Part shown: one piece after another, positions 1 to 9,565 of the stretch
How the letters are laid out: every line of letters begins with the position of its first letter
Position numbering within the stretch: position 1 is the stretch's first letter
Made by a program: the position numbers and the translations under genes
The notes under the pieces: generated by a model
What the model saw: the letters and a program-made list of their open reading frames with translations, nothing else
What the model was told of the DNA's origin: nothing
The model's database searches: none
DNA from: Setophaga petechia
Taxonomy: Eukaryota; Chordata; Aves; Passeriformes; Parulidae
Assembly (NCBI GenBank): GCA_024362935.1
Contig: JANCRA010000007.1
Coordinates: 20,113,003-20,177,002, forward strand
Length of the DNA stretch: 64,000 nucleotides
Direction: 5' to 3'

Positions 1-290
1 AGGCCAAGAAGAAGAAGGAGAAAGGCTGGACACACCCAGTTCCCTCCATCTTGCCTCCATAACCCCCCTGTACCAAAATCCCAAAATGCATAATTCACCC
101 TGTGATAACTTCACTAATATTCTACTTAAACTCTTGTGGCTTATTGATCTTCATAGAAGGTTGGTAATTTGCTCCATGGGCCATAATCAAACCCACAGAG
201 GCATTTTGGGCTCTGTGCCAGGGTCTCTGAGACCCCTGGCAAGGGTCTTGGCTGCTCAGGACAGCCAGAGGGATGTACTGGGTCCCAACA
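1..290 (-). mobile_element. Endogenous retrovirus LTR fragment, songbird type, cut by window edge
   Basis: Read on the minus strand, this segment starts with TGTTGGGACCC at position 290, the 5'-TG start expected of an LTR. It continues through a motif rich in GGGATTTTGGTACAGG and ends at the window edge in a CTCCTTCTTCTTCTTGG pyrimidine tract. That order of motifs is one I associate with ERVL-like LTRs that are abundant in passerine genomes. This is recollection, not a search result. Only the 5' part of the LTR (U3 side) is visible; the promoter, poly-A signal and 3' end would lie before position 1. No retroviral gene follows inside the window, so it may be a solo LTR or the outer edge of a longer provirus lying outside. 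The open frames crossing it are not genes. Confidence 0.65.
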
Positions 291-654
291 CACATTGATA
301 CTTGTATAGCCTTAAAATCTTCTAAAATATTGAAAAAATTGCTTGCCTCAACTTCAGCTCCTTTTTTGGTGAACTTTTTTTTTTCATCCTTATGGCACTC
401 CAGTTACAGGCAAAGTAAAGGCTTCTGGAAGGAAAATGTGAGGTCACTACCTCATAGAGGTCAAGCCTTTATCTTTGGCTAAAGAAAACAAGGAGGAACA
501 GAGGCACCATTTGATCGGAGAGCTGATGAAGAGGGTGTGACTATCTTGAGTTAAAGTGCCAAAGAGGGAGCTGAATATTTTTGGGATGATCGTTCCCTAA
601 TAGGACAGCTTTCCGTAGATAATGCAAGTATTTGAACGTGGTTGGCACCGTATC
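291..654. other. Unannotated spacer between LTR and CpG island
   Basis: No gene is visible. It holds a short T tract near 364-384 and ordinary AT-rich sequence. CpG density begins to rise at about 630 towards the island that follows. Confidence 0.5.
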
Positions 655-990
655 GGTGCTGTGGGAGAGGAAACACCGAAGCGCTTTGGGCAGAGGCGGC
701 CGCGGGCTCGGTGCCCGGGAGGGGGCGCCGGGACACCGCGCACGGCAGCGGCCGCAGGGGCGGGCGGCGGGACCGGCTGTGCCTTGCGCTCCCCCTCTGA
801 TCCCGCGCTGCCCGGCTTCGCTAAAGGAGCTCCAGAGCGGGGCCTTGCAGGACTGGGCTCTCTTAGCCAAGTCCTCGCCCTGCTGATCTTCCCTGCTCTG
901 CCGGCTGTTGTGCCTCAAAGCAACGAAACGATTGCGCGGGTGCTGTGCGAAACACCAAACACTGATCCTCCGCTCAGCGACCTTGAACGC
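655..990. promoter_or_regulatory. CpG island, candidate promoter or first exon
   Basis: I count more than 30 CpG dinucleotides in about 335 bp, in a window that is otherwise strongly CpG-poor. Two NotI sites (GCGGCCGC) lie at 696-703 and 748-755, and a GC box (GGGGCGGG) at 757-764, as expected for Sp1-type promoters. CpG islands in vertebrates usually mark transcription starts, so this could be the promoter of a gene running in either direction or of a long noncoding RNA. Frames on both strands remain open across it (for example 622-1071 plus and 541-918 minus), but that follows from the low stop frequency of GC-rich DNA, and none shows a recognisable domain. No convincing TATA box or initiation codon context decides the direction. 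It could also be an orphan island acting as an enhancer. Confidence 0.7.
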
Positions 991-3480
991 TTTGGCTGTT
1001 GTCAGATGAACCAGTTAAAAGGTTTTGGCTGGCAACATATCCCTGTGCAATCTACAGATTCAATTTCTTAAAGAATAGAAGCATGGAAGTAAGCTGACAT
1101 GAGTGAGTTACTTGAGAGTGTCTGACAGGAGCCCTAAAAGCAGCTGCAAATAGAATACAGTTTTATTTTCTGAAGAAAAGAGAATCACAGTTGCTGTAAA
1201 AATTAGTTTTTCCTTGCTTGTAGACTTGTGATGTCGAGGTTTGTGTTCCAAGGGAAAAGGATTGGTGAAGGAAAAGAGAAGTTATAAATTTATATTTAAA
1301 TACTTGATTAAGTTTAACTGCTTGGTGTTAATCACTTCTGCATGCAGATGCCAATATGGAAGTTAGTACTGATCTCAAGAGGGATCATACAATCATGTTC
1401 CCAGGAGAAACAGGCAGCTACTACACAAGTATCAAACCAAGGAATTTATAGAAGTAGATGCATTTGAAATTAGCCATACTGGAGGTTTTTGTAACCTGTT
1501 CCATGTATAACAGTTATGATATAACACTGTTTGAACTTTGTGAGAAACAGATTTCAGAAGTCTGAATACTGTAAGAGGATGCATCAGTGTTTCATTCCAC
1601 TGTGAAAAGTGTGTCCTGCGTCTATCCTATAGTACTTATTTTGATTTGGGTTTTAGGACAGCGCTGAAAAGGGGGGAAAATACTAACATGGGAGGCAAAA
1701 GTACCTAGAAAAAAAAATAATCTGATCAGATAAAAGCTGCTATCTCCTTCCAGGGTTAATGAGACCTGGACAAATGCTTCTAGAAGACAGCAATGTGACT
1801 CAGGACCAGATTGCAAAATCAAACCCTGCAACTTGAAGTGATCACAAGGCCATTGAAACTGACTCTGATTAACTGCACTCTGTGAATTACTTAAGCTGAT
1901 TTTTCCATTCCAGAAACGTGAAACTTATTGACTATGTGACATTGGAGGCAGGGGCATAGTAGTGAACAATCTAGAATAAGGCATGCTACAGTTGGGTTTC
2001 ACCTATATCTAATATTTATATGTGAATATATCACAGAAGACTTTTTTTTTGTAACCCCATTTTCATCACAAGAACAGCCTAATTACTCTTTTCCACTGTG
2101 TGACACCTCTCCTCCCCCCCAGCAGTATATTTACTTATGCTCTACTGCTGCAAAATTGACCTTTTAAAAAGGTCAGTGTTTGGTGATTATCAGACTTATT
2201 TGTGTGCATTTTCATAATGCACAACCGGCAGGGAAGATAAGTTCCTTCACTTAAAAGAGTAATTGAACATTTAACACATGAGTTTTATCAGTCTGACAGC
2301 CTCTGACACTTAACTGCTGTGACAATAGGGTATCATCCAAAGTTATTGGCAATTTTGTGGGACAAAATTGTGTTCAGTGAGTTCCATCGAGGCTGACTAT
2401 TTGTGAGGTGATGAGAGCAAGAGACATTATCACTGCACAAGTTCATTTCAGCACTGCTCTTTTGGTAGCAGAAGTCCCTAGCAAACAGCAGTACTGGCTG
2501 CTCTCTCTCCATTCCTCTGGGCTGCTGCAGTGCTCTCAGCCAGAGCCAGGCTGTGGGCACTGCAGAGCAGTCGGCCAAGGATCAGATGAACTGGCTGGCC
2601 TGTCATTTCTACAAAGTCTCTGAGCTCTCTATTGCCCTATGATAAATGGAATAAAATTACCCACATTTATTCCCAGATACATCAGCCTTTTAACATTTAA
2701 CATGATGTTACTTTTCAGCTTTTGATTAATTATTTAGACCATGATTTCATTGGAACTGAGATTTTGCATCTAAATGCAAGAAGTGTTTGGAGGTCTCAGG
2801 CTTTGCTCAACACATATGAGGTCCCAACTTCCTTCTCTGAAAGAAATATTACAATCACAGTCCTGGTATTTCCTTATTGGAAGAAAATTTTTATGATCAT
2901 CTGTGGGAAATGAGGTTTCAGTGATTGTTGAGATGCTGCTGCACAGGTTGACATTCTCCCTCCCTCCCCCAAGAAGCTCTGGCTTTATCACCATGATGAT
3001 TTGGACATGTTTTATCTCTGTCTTTGTATCTAGGATTTAAGATCTTCATGAGGAAGAGATAAAAAGGACCATGCCTTTACTCTCTACAGAAGGAGCATGC
3101 TACTTGTGTAATAGGGAAGTCTTTGAAAAGTGGCTTTGAAGGAATCCTATGCTTTGAGCATTTTGGGGTTTTGAAATAGAGGCAGTGACTGAATTCCTGA
3201 GGAAAGTGGCTTTGCAGAGACACCTCTGTGCTCACAGGTATTTGAAAAAGTCACTTATTCCTCTTTTGGCAGGAAAGAATGTCACTGGGCCTGATGTGAT
3301 AGCATTGAATGTGATGCTCATGTGGGTACTTGAATAAGATGTGCTCCTCTTTGGAAAAGCACATAGCTGTGCCTGTTGGATGTCCCAGGAAATGCTTCAC
3401 TTGTTAAAGTGTTTCTGTCTTTCCTTAGTTGTGCTGAGCGGTCTGGAGAAAGACTCTCTCTTTTAGTCACGTATTTAACA
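991..3480. other. AT-rich noncoding stretch
   Basis: No gene is recognisable. The stretch holds short homopolymers (T9 at about 2041, C8 near 2113-2120) and one near-palindrome listed separately. Open frames such as 2333-2578 (minus) and 2408-2623 (plus) overlap on opposite strands and have no recognisable content. Confidence 0.5.
2157..2175. repeat. Near-perfect palindrome with TGACC/GGTCA arms
   Basis: TGACCTTTT and AAAAAGGTCA form a 19-bp near-perfect palindrome. The outer five bases match nuclear-receptor half-sites, but a spacer of nine A/T bases is not a standard receptor arrangement. It is more likely a chance AT-rich palindrome. Confidence 0.4.
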
Positions 3481-3481
3481 T

Positions 3482-3511
3482 TTCTTAAGTGTTCTTAAGT
3501 GTTCTGAAGTG
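3482..3511 (+). repeat. Three tandem 10-bp units carrying TNAAGTG sites
   Basis: The unit TTCTTAAGTG occurs twice and is followed by TTCTGAAGTG, three head-to-tail copies with one substitution. Each copy contains TNAAGTG, the established core bound by NK2-class homeodomain proteins (NKX2 family). The spacing is one helical turn, so all three sites would face the same side of the DNA. A further TAAAGTG lies shortly upstream at about 3405. Whether this is a working regulatory element or just a small slippage product cannot be told from sequence alone. Confidence 0.6.
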
Positions 3512-4535
3512 TGAATCACCCAGGACTCAGATTGCAGAGCACTGGGCTTTCTGCAGCTACCAAGAAACAGTCTGGGCCTGCTTGCTTTGGGTGGTTCAAG
3601 GAAGAATTTTGAAATTAGGGAAGTGAAGGCTTTGTGGAAACTCTGTGAGCAAGACATTCTGGACGTCTTTCTTCAAGTGGTTTATCCAGCTAAAAACTAT
3701 TATCCAAATAATAAATTTGAATGATCCTTGCTTTCCAAACAACAATTTCAACTGTTTTGAAAAAAATGGAGATTATGCTTTGAACTTAATTTATTTCATC
3801 TTTTTAAGCATCTAATGTCCATGTGTGAAATACCACATGGTATTTATTTCCACTAGCATCTCTTGGTAATGTCAAGATGATCAGAGAGATGTTCTCATCA
3901 CTAATATTGACTGTTAAACTTCTTGCTTATGAAAAAACACCCAGTGAAATGCTGACTCCTGCAGACACTGCTAATGCAAAGCCAGAACACTGATTTCCCA
4001 GCAGGAAATCACTCGGACAGTCTCACACAAAGTGAGTTTTCTCTTCCTTGTAGATTAAATTTCATAGTCAGACTCTAGTGATGCAAATAAGTAATAAAAA
4101 ATTAAATAGCAAGTACAGTCAGTCTCTTTGATTCTCATGACAGCTTTTGAAAGAAAAATCCTGGAGTTGAATTTCCCTTAAGGAGTAACTCTTGTTTACT
4201 AATGCAGTAAACATAACTGATGAAAGAAATATCTGTTATACAGATATTGCCAAAATACAAAGTTCTTCGTAACTTAAACATTTCAGTCTTGTGGGAGGTA
4301 GAAATCTCTGTTCCAGTAAAAGATAGGCAAACCATACTTCATGGAAGCTGTATTTGCTTATCATTTGCAATTTACAGGCATTAAATGTCCTGCTTGATTC
4401 AAACACATTCATAATATTTAATCCTCAAAGATTGTCACCATGATTTTTTAAGTTTTTCTAAGCCTTCTGATGTTTTCATTCTTGTAATGAATTTTCTTAC
4501 ACACTTTTATGTAAATAACTCATTGTTTTGCATTC
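3512..4535. other. AT-rich noncoding stretch with one small hairpin
   Basis: No gene is seen. A 7-bp inverted repeat, CCATGTG (3819-3825) and CACATGG (3834-3840), is separated by eight bases. The rest is ordinary AT-rich sequence; the open frame at 4135-4335 (minus) is unremarkable. Confidence 0.45.
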
Positions 4536-4540
4536 TTTTA

Positions 4541-4699
4541 TGGAGGAGGAGAAATTTGATGGACTGTTGGTTTGTCCAGTGTCATTGGAGAGGTGGTACT
4601 CTCACCTCCCAATCCACTGTCACTTTTGGAAATCTATAAATGTTGGGGTCAAAAATTAAAGGTCTCTTTTTAACCTTGGAGATTCCAGTGTCCGCATCA
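4541..4699 (+). mobile_element. Probable short solo LTR remnant
   Basis: The segment begins TGGAGG and ends GCATCA, giving the TG...CA ends typical of LTRs. It is flanked by the same five bases, TTTTA, at 4536-4540 and 4700-4704, which would be the target-site duplication. Inside, in the plus orientation and in the expected order, are a TATA box (TATAAA, 4635-4640), an ATTAAA poly-A signal (4655-4660) and a T-rich GGTCTCTTTTTAACC tract. At 159 bp it is short for a retroviral LTR, so it may be internally deleted. TTTTA is easy to match by chance in AT-rich DNA, and the element could instead extend to about 4727. Family not identified. Confidence 0.45.
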
Positions 4700-4704
4700 T
4701 TTTA

Positions 4705-5057
4705 TTTCATGCCTTAGAGCGACAAAAGATGTTGGAATTCCATTTTTAGTTACAAAGAAATTTTCAAAAACCTGATTAAAATGACCTTTCTCACCTCTTC
4801 ATTGCTTACTATCATAGCTACTAGGGAAAGTGCAAATTAAATCTGCTACAGCATGGTCAGCAGCTGCAATTTTGCCAGGTGAACCTTTGGTTTGTGAGAT
4901 CTCAGAACAGATTTTGGAGCATCAGAGGGGCCAGTCCCCATTCAGCCAGGCTACGGCTGCACTGCTGAGCTGACCCTCTGAGCAGTTCTGCTGTCTGCTC
5001 TGGGTGGCAGCAGCTCCTGGAGCCCTGAGCCTGGCTGGTCAGAATAACACCATGGCA
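4705..5057. other. Noncoding spacer before the pentamer array
   Basis: No gene is visible. Base composition shifts from AT-rich to GC-richer sequence at about 4920 as the pentamer array is approached. Confidence 0.4.
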
Positions 5058-5152
5058 GAGCTGAGCTGAACCGAGCCGAGCTGGGCTGAGCCGAGCCGAG
5101 CCGAGCCGAGCCGAGCCAAGCCGAGCCGAGCTGAGCCGAGCCGAGCTGAGCC
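5058..5152 (+). repeat. GAGCC/GAGCT pentanucleotide tandem array
   Basis: About 19 copies of a 5-bp unit, mostly GAGCC with GAGCT, GGGCT, GAACC and CAAGC-type variants, run uninterrupted. The minus strand translates without stops to a repeating SARLG-type peptide in two overlapping frames (4902-5264 and 4951-5322), which are artefacts of the repeat rather than proteins. The mixture of GAGCT and GGGCT pentamers resembles the core of immunoglobulin switch-mu repeats. Nothing else nearby suggests an immunoglobulin locus. Confidence 0.85.
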
Positions 5153-5335
5153 TGTGCCGGCAGAGCTGTCCCGAGGTCAGGCGCAGGTGTGTCACCAACA
5201 CAGACCCCAGCCTGGGCTGGTGTTTCCCGGCTGGCGGCTGACACCGCTGCCGAGGCTGGCTCACTCCTTGCTGAGGCTCTCCTGCTCTTGGAGGCGCCTG
5301 TAAAGGGCTGCAGCGGCGCCATCCTCAGAGCACAC
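5153..5335. other. GC- and CpG-enriched flank of the pentamer array
   Basis: CpG dinucleotides are clearly enriched over the surroundings, for example around 5160-5180, 5225-5260 and 5290-5325. Together with the array this makes a GC-rich patch of nearly 300 bp, weaker than the island at 655-990. It may be a minor CpG island or simply a GC-rich minisatellite flank. Confidence 0.5.
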
Positions 5336-5660
5336 AGGTCTTAGTGCACATCTCTACCCTTCCTTCTTCTCCTCTCTTGCTCGTTTTCCGTCACAGCGTT
5401 TGAAATAGAGGCAGTGTTATTCTGCTGTTTATCTGTTCTCTTAGGAAGATTTATGTTCTTTATCGGTATTTTGGTTTTACAGTTCAATAAAGTATCTTCT
5501 ACAGGAAAACAGCACTTGAGGGTCCATTTTACTATGGTTGGAATGGGCTGAATATTCTCAGTTCCCTTTTGATCTAACATTATTTCACTTCACTCCTTTT
5601 CTCCCAGCCTACGTGCAGAATCAAAATATCAATCTTGGTTTTGTTTTTTAACTATACTGA

Positions 5661-5696
5661 GAGAGATGTTATTGCTAAAGCATAATAACATCTCTC
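5661..5696. repeat. Perfect 13-bp inverted repeat (hairpin)
   Basis: GAGAGATGTTATT (5661-5673) is followed after ten bases by its exact reverse complement AATAACATCTCTC (5684-5696). A T-rich run follows from about 5699. It could form a small cruciform or RNA hairpin. No gene is adjacent. Confidence 0.75.
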
Positions 5697-5699
5697 ACT

Positions 5700-6106
5700 T
5701 TTTTTAAAAACATTTGATGTTTGAGATTTTGAAGATTCTGCTAGTTAACAAAATTATCTTATTGTTTAATTCAAAAACTGGGTTCCAGATCCAATGAGCC
5801 CTTAAATAGTATTTTTTAATGTCAACACAAAAATGACTGAAAGCTGATTAATTTATTACCACATGCACAGCACTGAATTGAATTAAAAGCGTAGGCAGAG
5901 AACTTCAAAACTACCTTTTACTTTTTCTTTCTTTAGATATATTTTTCTCTTTGTTGCTGTCAGGTGGGTTTTTTTTGCCTTAACTAAAGGCATAGGAAAT
6001 ATTAAAACTAAGCACAAATGGTTGGGAACAGGTCATGATACATGCAGTGTTGGACAACCCACTAAAACAACATTCAGAACTGAGATCCTGGATACCACCA
6101 GTTATG
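5700..6106. other. AT-rich stretch preceding CR1 fragment
   Basis: No gene is seen. It holds AT-rich DNA with T tracts near 5699-5705 and 5968-5976. Confidence 0.4.
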
Positions 6107-6345
6107 ACAGAATCACAGAGGGGATCAGGATGGAAAGGACCACACAGGGCCACTCCCTGTGTCCAAGCAGGGTCATTCCAGAGCACACAGCTCAGGATTG
6201 TGTCCAGATAGTTCTTGAATATCTCCAGGGAGGGAGACTCCACACCCTTTCTGGGCAATCTGTCACCTGCACAGTAAAAAAGTTCTTTTTCCTATTCAGG
6301 TGGAACAGCATGAGCATCAGTTTTTCCCTGTTGCCTCTTGTTCTG
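6107..6345 (-). mobile_element. CR1 LINE 3' fragment
   Basis: On the plus strand the segment reads like the reverse complement of the avian CR1 3' end. It opens with AGAATCACAGAG and TGGAAAGGACCAC, continues with CAAGCAGGGTCATTCCAGAGC, GAATATCTCCAGGGAGGGAG, ACTCCACACC and GGGCAATCTGTCACC, then ACAGTAAAAAAGTTC and TTCAGGTGGAAC, and ends near TTGCCTCTTGTTCTG. All are hallmarks of CR1. The element's 3' end is at the low coordinate, so it lies on the minus strand. It is 5'-truncated, as is usual for CR1. It has small deletions relative to the family pattern (the part normally after CAGCCTGTTCCAGTG is missing), so it is an old copy with no reverse transcriptase left. The open frames over it are not genes. 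Confidence 0.9.
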
Positions 6346-9300
6346 CGTACTTGGATATCCCAGGTACTTGGATGTCAGCCAAGCACCCTGAGTTGGCAGA
6401 GAATATTGATATGAGAATGCAGCAATTGTAAAACTTTAGATAAAGGAGTCATTCTTTCATACTCACAACTTTGCTTTCCACTGCTGCCATTCACTTATGC
6501 ACACACTGAGAACTAAAGCAGAAAGAGGAGACCACATCATTGTGTTGGAAACATACATCCCTTCTTGTTAGAAAATCTTATCCCAACCTGGAAACTGATT
6601 TAATTTGTAAATGAAATTGGAACAATTTGACTGTGTGGTAAATAAAATGTCTGTTTTAGCTGCTGTATTATTCCAGCTGTCCTGACTGACTTCTCACAGT
6701 GTGCCAAAATCTATCTTTCAGTGTAAGTTTATGTGGTTGGGTTGGCTTCCATGGACATTTGCCTGCAAGCAGAATTTATCCCTGTGGTTTGATGAGGGAT
6801 TGTAGTAAGAAGAAAATACTTTAGGAGACACAGCCTATGAGTTCTGAATGAAAAGTAAAAAACGTGTGGCTTGGATTATGCCAAAATAACAAAAAGTTAC
6901 AGTTTCATGGACGCTGATCAAAAAAAGACTCCTGAAGTACTGAATTCCTTGCTGGTGTTATCAGAGATTCACTGGCAGGTAAGTGCTGACAAAGTGATTT
7001 TACTTAAACAGGGAGCTGGAGAAGCTGTTGGCAGCTACTATGAAGAGCAGAACCTCAAACCAGCAGAAGTACAAGGCTTAAACTATCGCTGATATTTTAA
7101 ATAGTTTTTCATTGATGATGCTTAGTCTCTGCAGTGCTTCTTTGTATAACTCCAAACAATGGAGGAATGAAAACCAAACAAATTAATCTAAACTGCCACA
7201 TTTCCATCCTTCTGCCCTTAATGAACACCACAAACCTTTGACAAAAAGCAGTTCTGCAAGTCTGTCTCCGCAATTTAGCATCAACCTTCTCTTGCATACA
7301 GTTATGGTGTCAGTGAAACCTCACAGAGCTCCATCAGTAGCCAGTGAGAACAAAAACCATCATGTCAGAAATCTGAAGTTTCGCTTCTCCCCAGTTTGAT
7401 CTGTATTCTGTCAAAAACATTCCCTGAAAGCTGTGAATTTATCCATGAAGCTAGAAAAGATAAAAATGTGAGGCTATACAACTGAGATGGTATTTATCTA
7501 AGTTGCCCATCAGCAAAAAGACTTTCTAGAGTCAGTGATGTAATTTTCCTGTAATAGAGATTAACAGTGTCTGCAGGATGTCAGGTGCTGTCTCTGGTAG
7601 AGGGGTACAACACAAGCACGAAATAATAACATATCTCTGGAAAGGATAGAGCTAATTCTTAATTTCAACTGTAGCTGCAGTAAACTTTTGTGGGAAACAA
7701 TCCTCAGAAAATGCCCTACATTGCATATCCCTGTGAGATTTATTTTTCCCTTTTAAAAGATATAAACTTCAGAAAATATCCAGGCGTAAACATTTCACTT
7801 TTGTTTTGATCTTGCTGGCTTCAAATGCCTTTTATGTACTTTTTAAAAAAATTATTTTGACTGTTTCAGTAAGATTTGCAACCAAAAATTAAGGGGGAAA
7901 TAGGGTGGATTCCCTCCACAAAAAGTTAGGGAAAGGATTAGTGAGTGGAATCAAGATGTCTTGAATAAAGGAAAAAAAAAAAGTTATAGGAATAAAAGAT
8001 TGGAATAGGGTTGGATCAGATGGGTTTTTCATGAATCAGGTCTCTCTGCTGCACCCATAACAGACAGTAGTCCAATTTGGTATCAAAGCCTTTCAAAACT
8101 GGAACACAGACCCTTCTGGAAATCAAGCCCAAGAACTTTTTACCCTCAGGTTTCCCTGCCCTCTGGATCTCTTTGCTGCAATATCAGTTCATCACTCCTT
8201 GTTCTGTCCTCCCAGGATACAACCCCTCTGTAACTACCTCAATGCACTTAAAGATCATCTTCTGCACTCTGTGATGTTCAGGCTTTCTTGAAATGCCACA
8301 TATCCTAGATGTCTGCTCATTCCCTGCTCTCCCCTTTTGTTGTCCCCATTGTGGGGGGGGTTCTCCTGGTCACCCTCCTGCCTCACCAGCTGCTGCCTGG
8401 CTCTGCCTGGAGGTGATTTGGAGGTGCCTTCCAGCAGGTTTCTCCCCAGGGTACTGAGACGCTGAGTAACCCTGACATGCTGGGCTAGAAGGGGTCAGGA
8501 GGGTGAGGAGGGTCAGGGTCTTTGGCCCTGGGGCTGTCACTGTGGCAGCAGGGGCACTGCCCAAACCTGGAGGCATGAGAAGAATTGGCCGCTTCACAGG
8601 GGACTGGGGTAGATGTCATTTGGCTTAGATGTCATTTTGGCTCTGTGTAGCTTCTTGCTTTAGTGGAGCTTTTATAATCTCAGGGGAGGTTTAAATCTGT
8701 TTTCTCTAGAGACAAATATTTGCTATATGTAATGAGATTTATGTGCTTGTAAGGAAAAAGCTAACAAAGTAATTTTCATCTGCTTTTAACTATGAGGCTT
8801 CAGGCTCTCCAGGGATAAATAACAGTAAATAAAATACATAAATGAACATAAAAATTCTGTCTATCAAGAGATGGATTTTTACTTTGTGTAAACTGGACCA
8901 TAATTTTGCTCTGTAGAGAGAATAAAAAAGAATTGTTGCAAGATGTGCTCCACCTGTATTTTTCCCGTGTTGGCACATAAAAATTAAGGTAAATTTTTTC
9001 ATCAGGAGAAAAGATCAATTGTCAGGAAATGCTGTCATCAGACTCCTCTAGGACAGAGCAAGGTTATTCTATTAATTATAGTTCCAGTCGCTTGTCTTAC
9101 TAATGTCAGTCTTTATCCACAATATTCCACCTCAATGAACAGCTGAAGACAAGTGGTGGAGCAGCATTACAAGATTCTTGTTTCTCCTTTCAAAGACATA
9201 GTGAGCACTATGGATGTGTCTCAGCAGCTGCAGGGTGTCCTCCAGAGCCAATCCTGGTTTGTCCTGAGATTCAGGAGGTTTCATCTCAGGGTGCTGTGGG

Positions 9301-9400
9301 CACTGCTGCAGGAGGGGGGTCCTGCTGAGTTAGGGAGGAGGCTCAGGTGGTGCAGGGCCCCCAGGTGATTTGAGAACACAGGGACACAGCAGTGGGTGCA
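6346..9400. other. Noncoding stretch with weak splice signals and a G-rich patch
   Basis: No gene is recognised. A textbook splice donor, CAG followed by GTAAGT, occurs at 6976-6984 inside an open frame (6871-7092), but no matching acceptor with a pyrimidine tract gives a coding exon. The interval 8341-8600 is richer in G and C, including a G9 run near 8351 and repeated GGTCAGG/GAGG motifs at about 8490-8520. No further transposon could be identified by eye. Confidence 0.4.
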
Positions 9401-9401
9401 G

Positions 9402-9565
9402 GGATGGATGGATGGATGGATGGATGGATGGATGGATGGATGGATGGATGATGGATGGATGAGGGATGGATGGATGAATGGATGGATGGATGAGGGATGG
9501 ATGGATGGATAGATGAATGATGGATGATGGATGGATGGATGGATGGATGGATGGATGGATGGATG
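9402..9565. repeat. GGAT tetranucleotide microsatellite, interrupted
   Basis: About 164 bp of GGAT/GATG repeats with several short interruptions, such as GATGATGG and GGATGAGGGATGG. On the minus strand it gives stop-free (IHPS)n peptide frames at 9281-9697 and 9343-9645, which are artefacts. The array is likely length-polymorphic. Confidence 0.95.

Noticed and set aside
622..1071. 149-codon open frame across the CpG island, and the 125-codon frame opposite it
   Set aside because: GC-rich DNA contains few stops, the two strands are open at once, and neither translation shows a recognisable domain.
4902..5322. Minus-strand frames with repeating SARLG-type peptide
   Set aside because: They arise directly from the GAGCY pentamer array, whose five-base unit yields the same peptide in every open frame.
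6871..7092. Open frame containing a textbook CAG/GTAAGT splice donor
   Set aside because: No acceptor with a pyrimidine tract lies upstream in a way that leaves an open exon; the nearest one (ending at 6720) is followed by stops.
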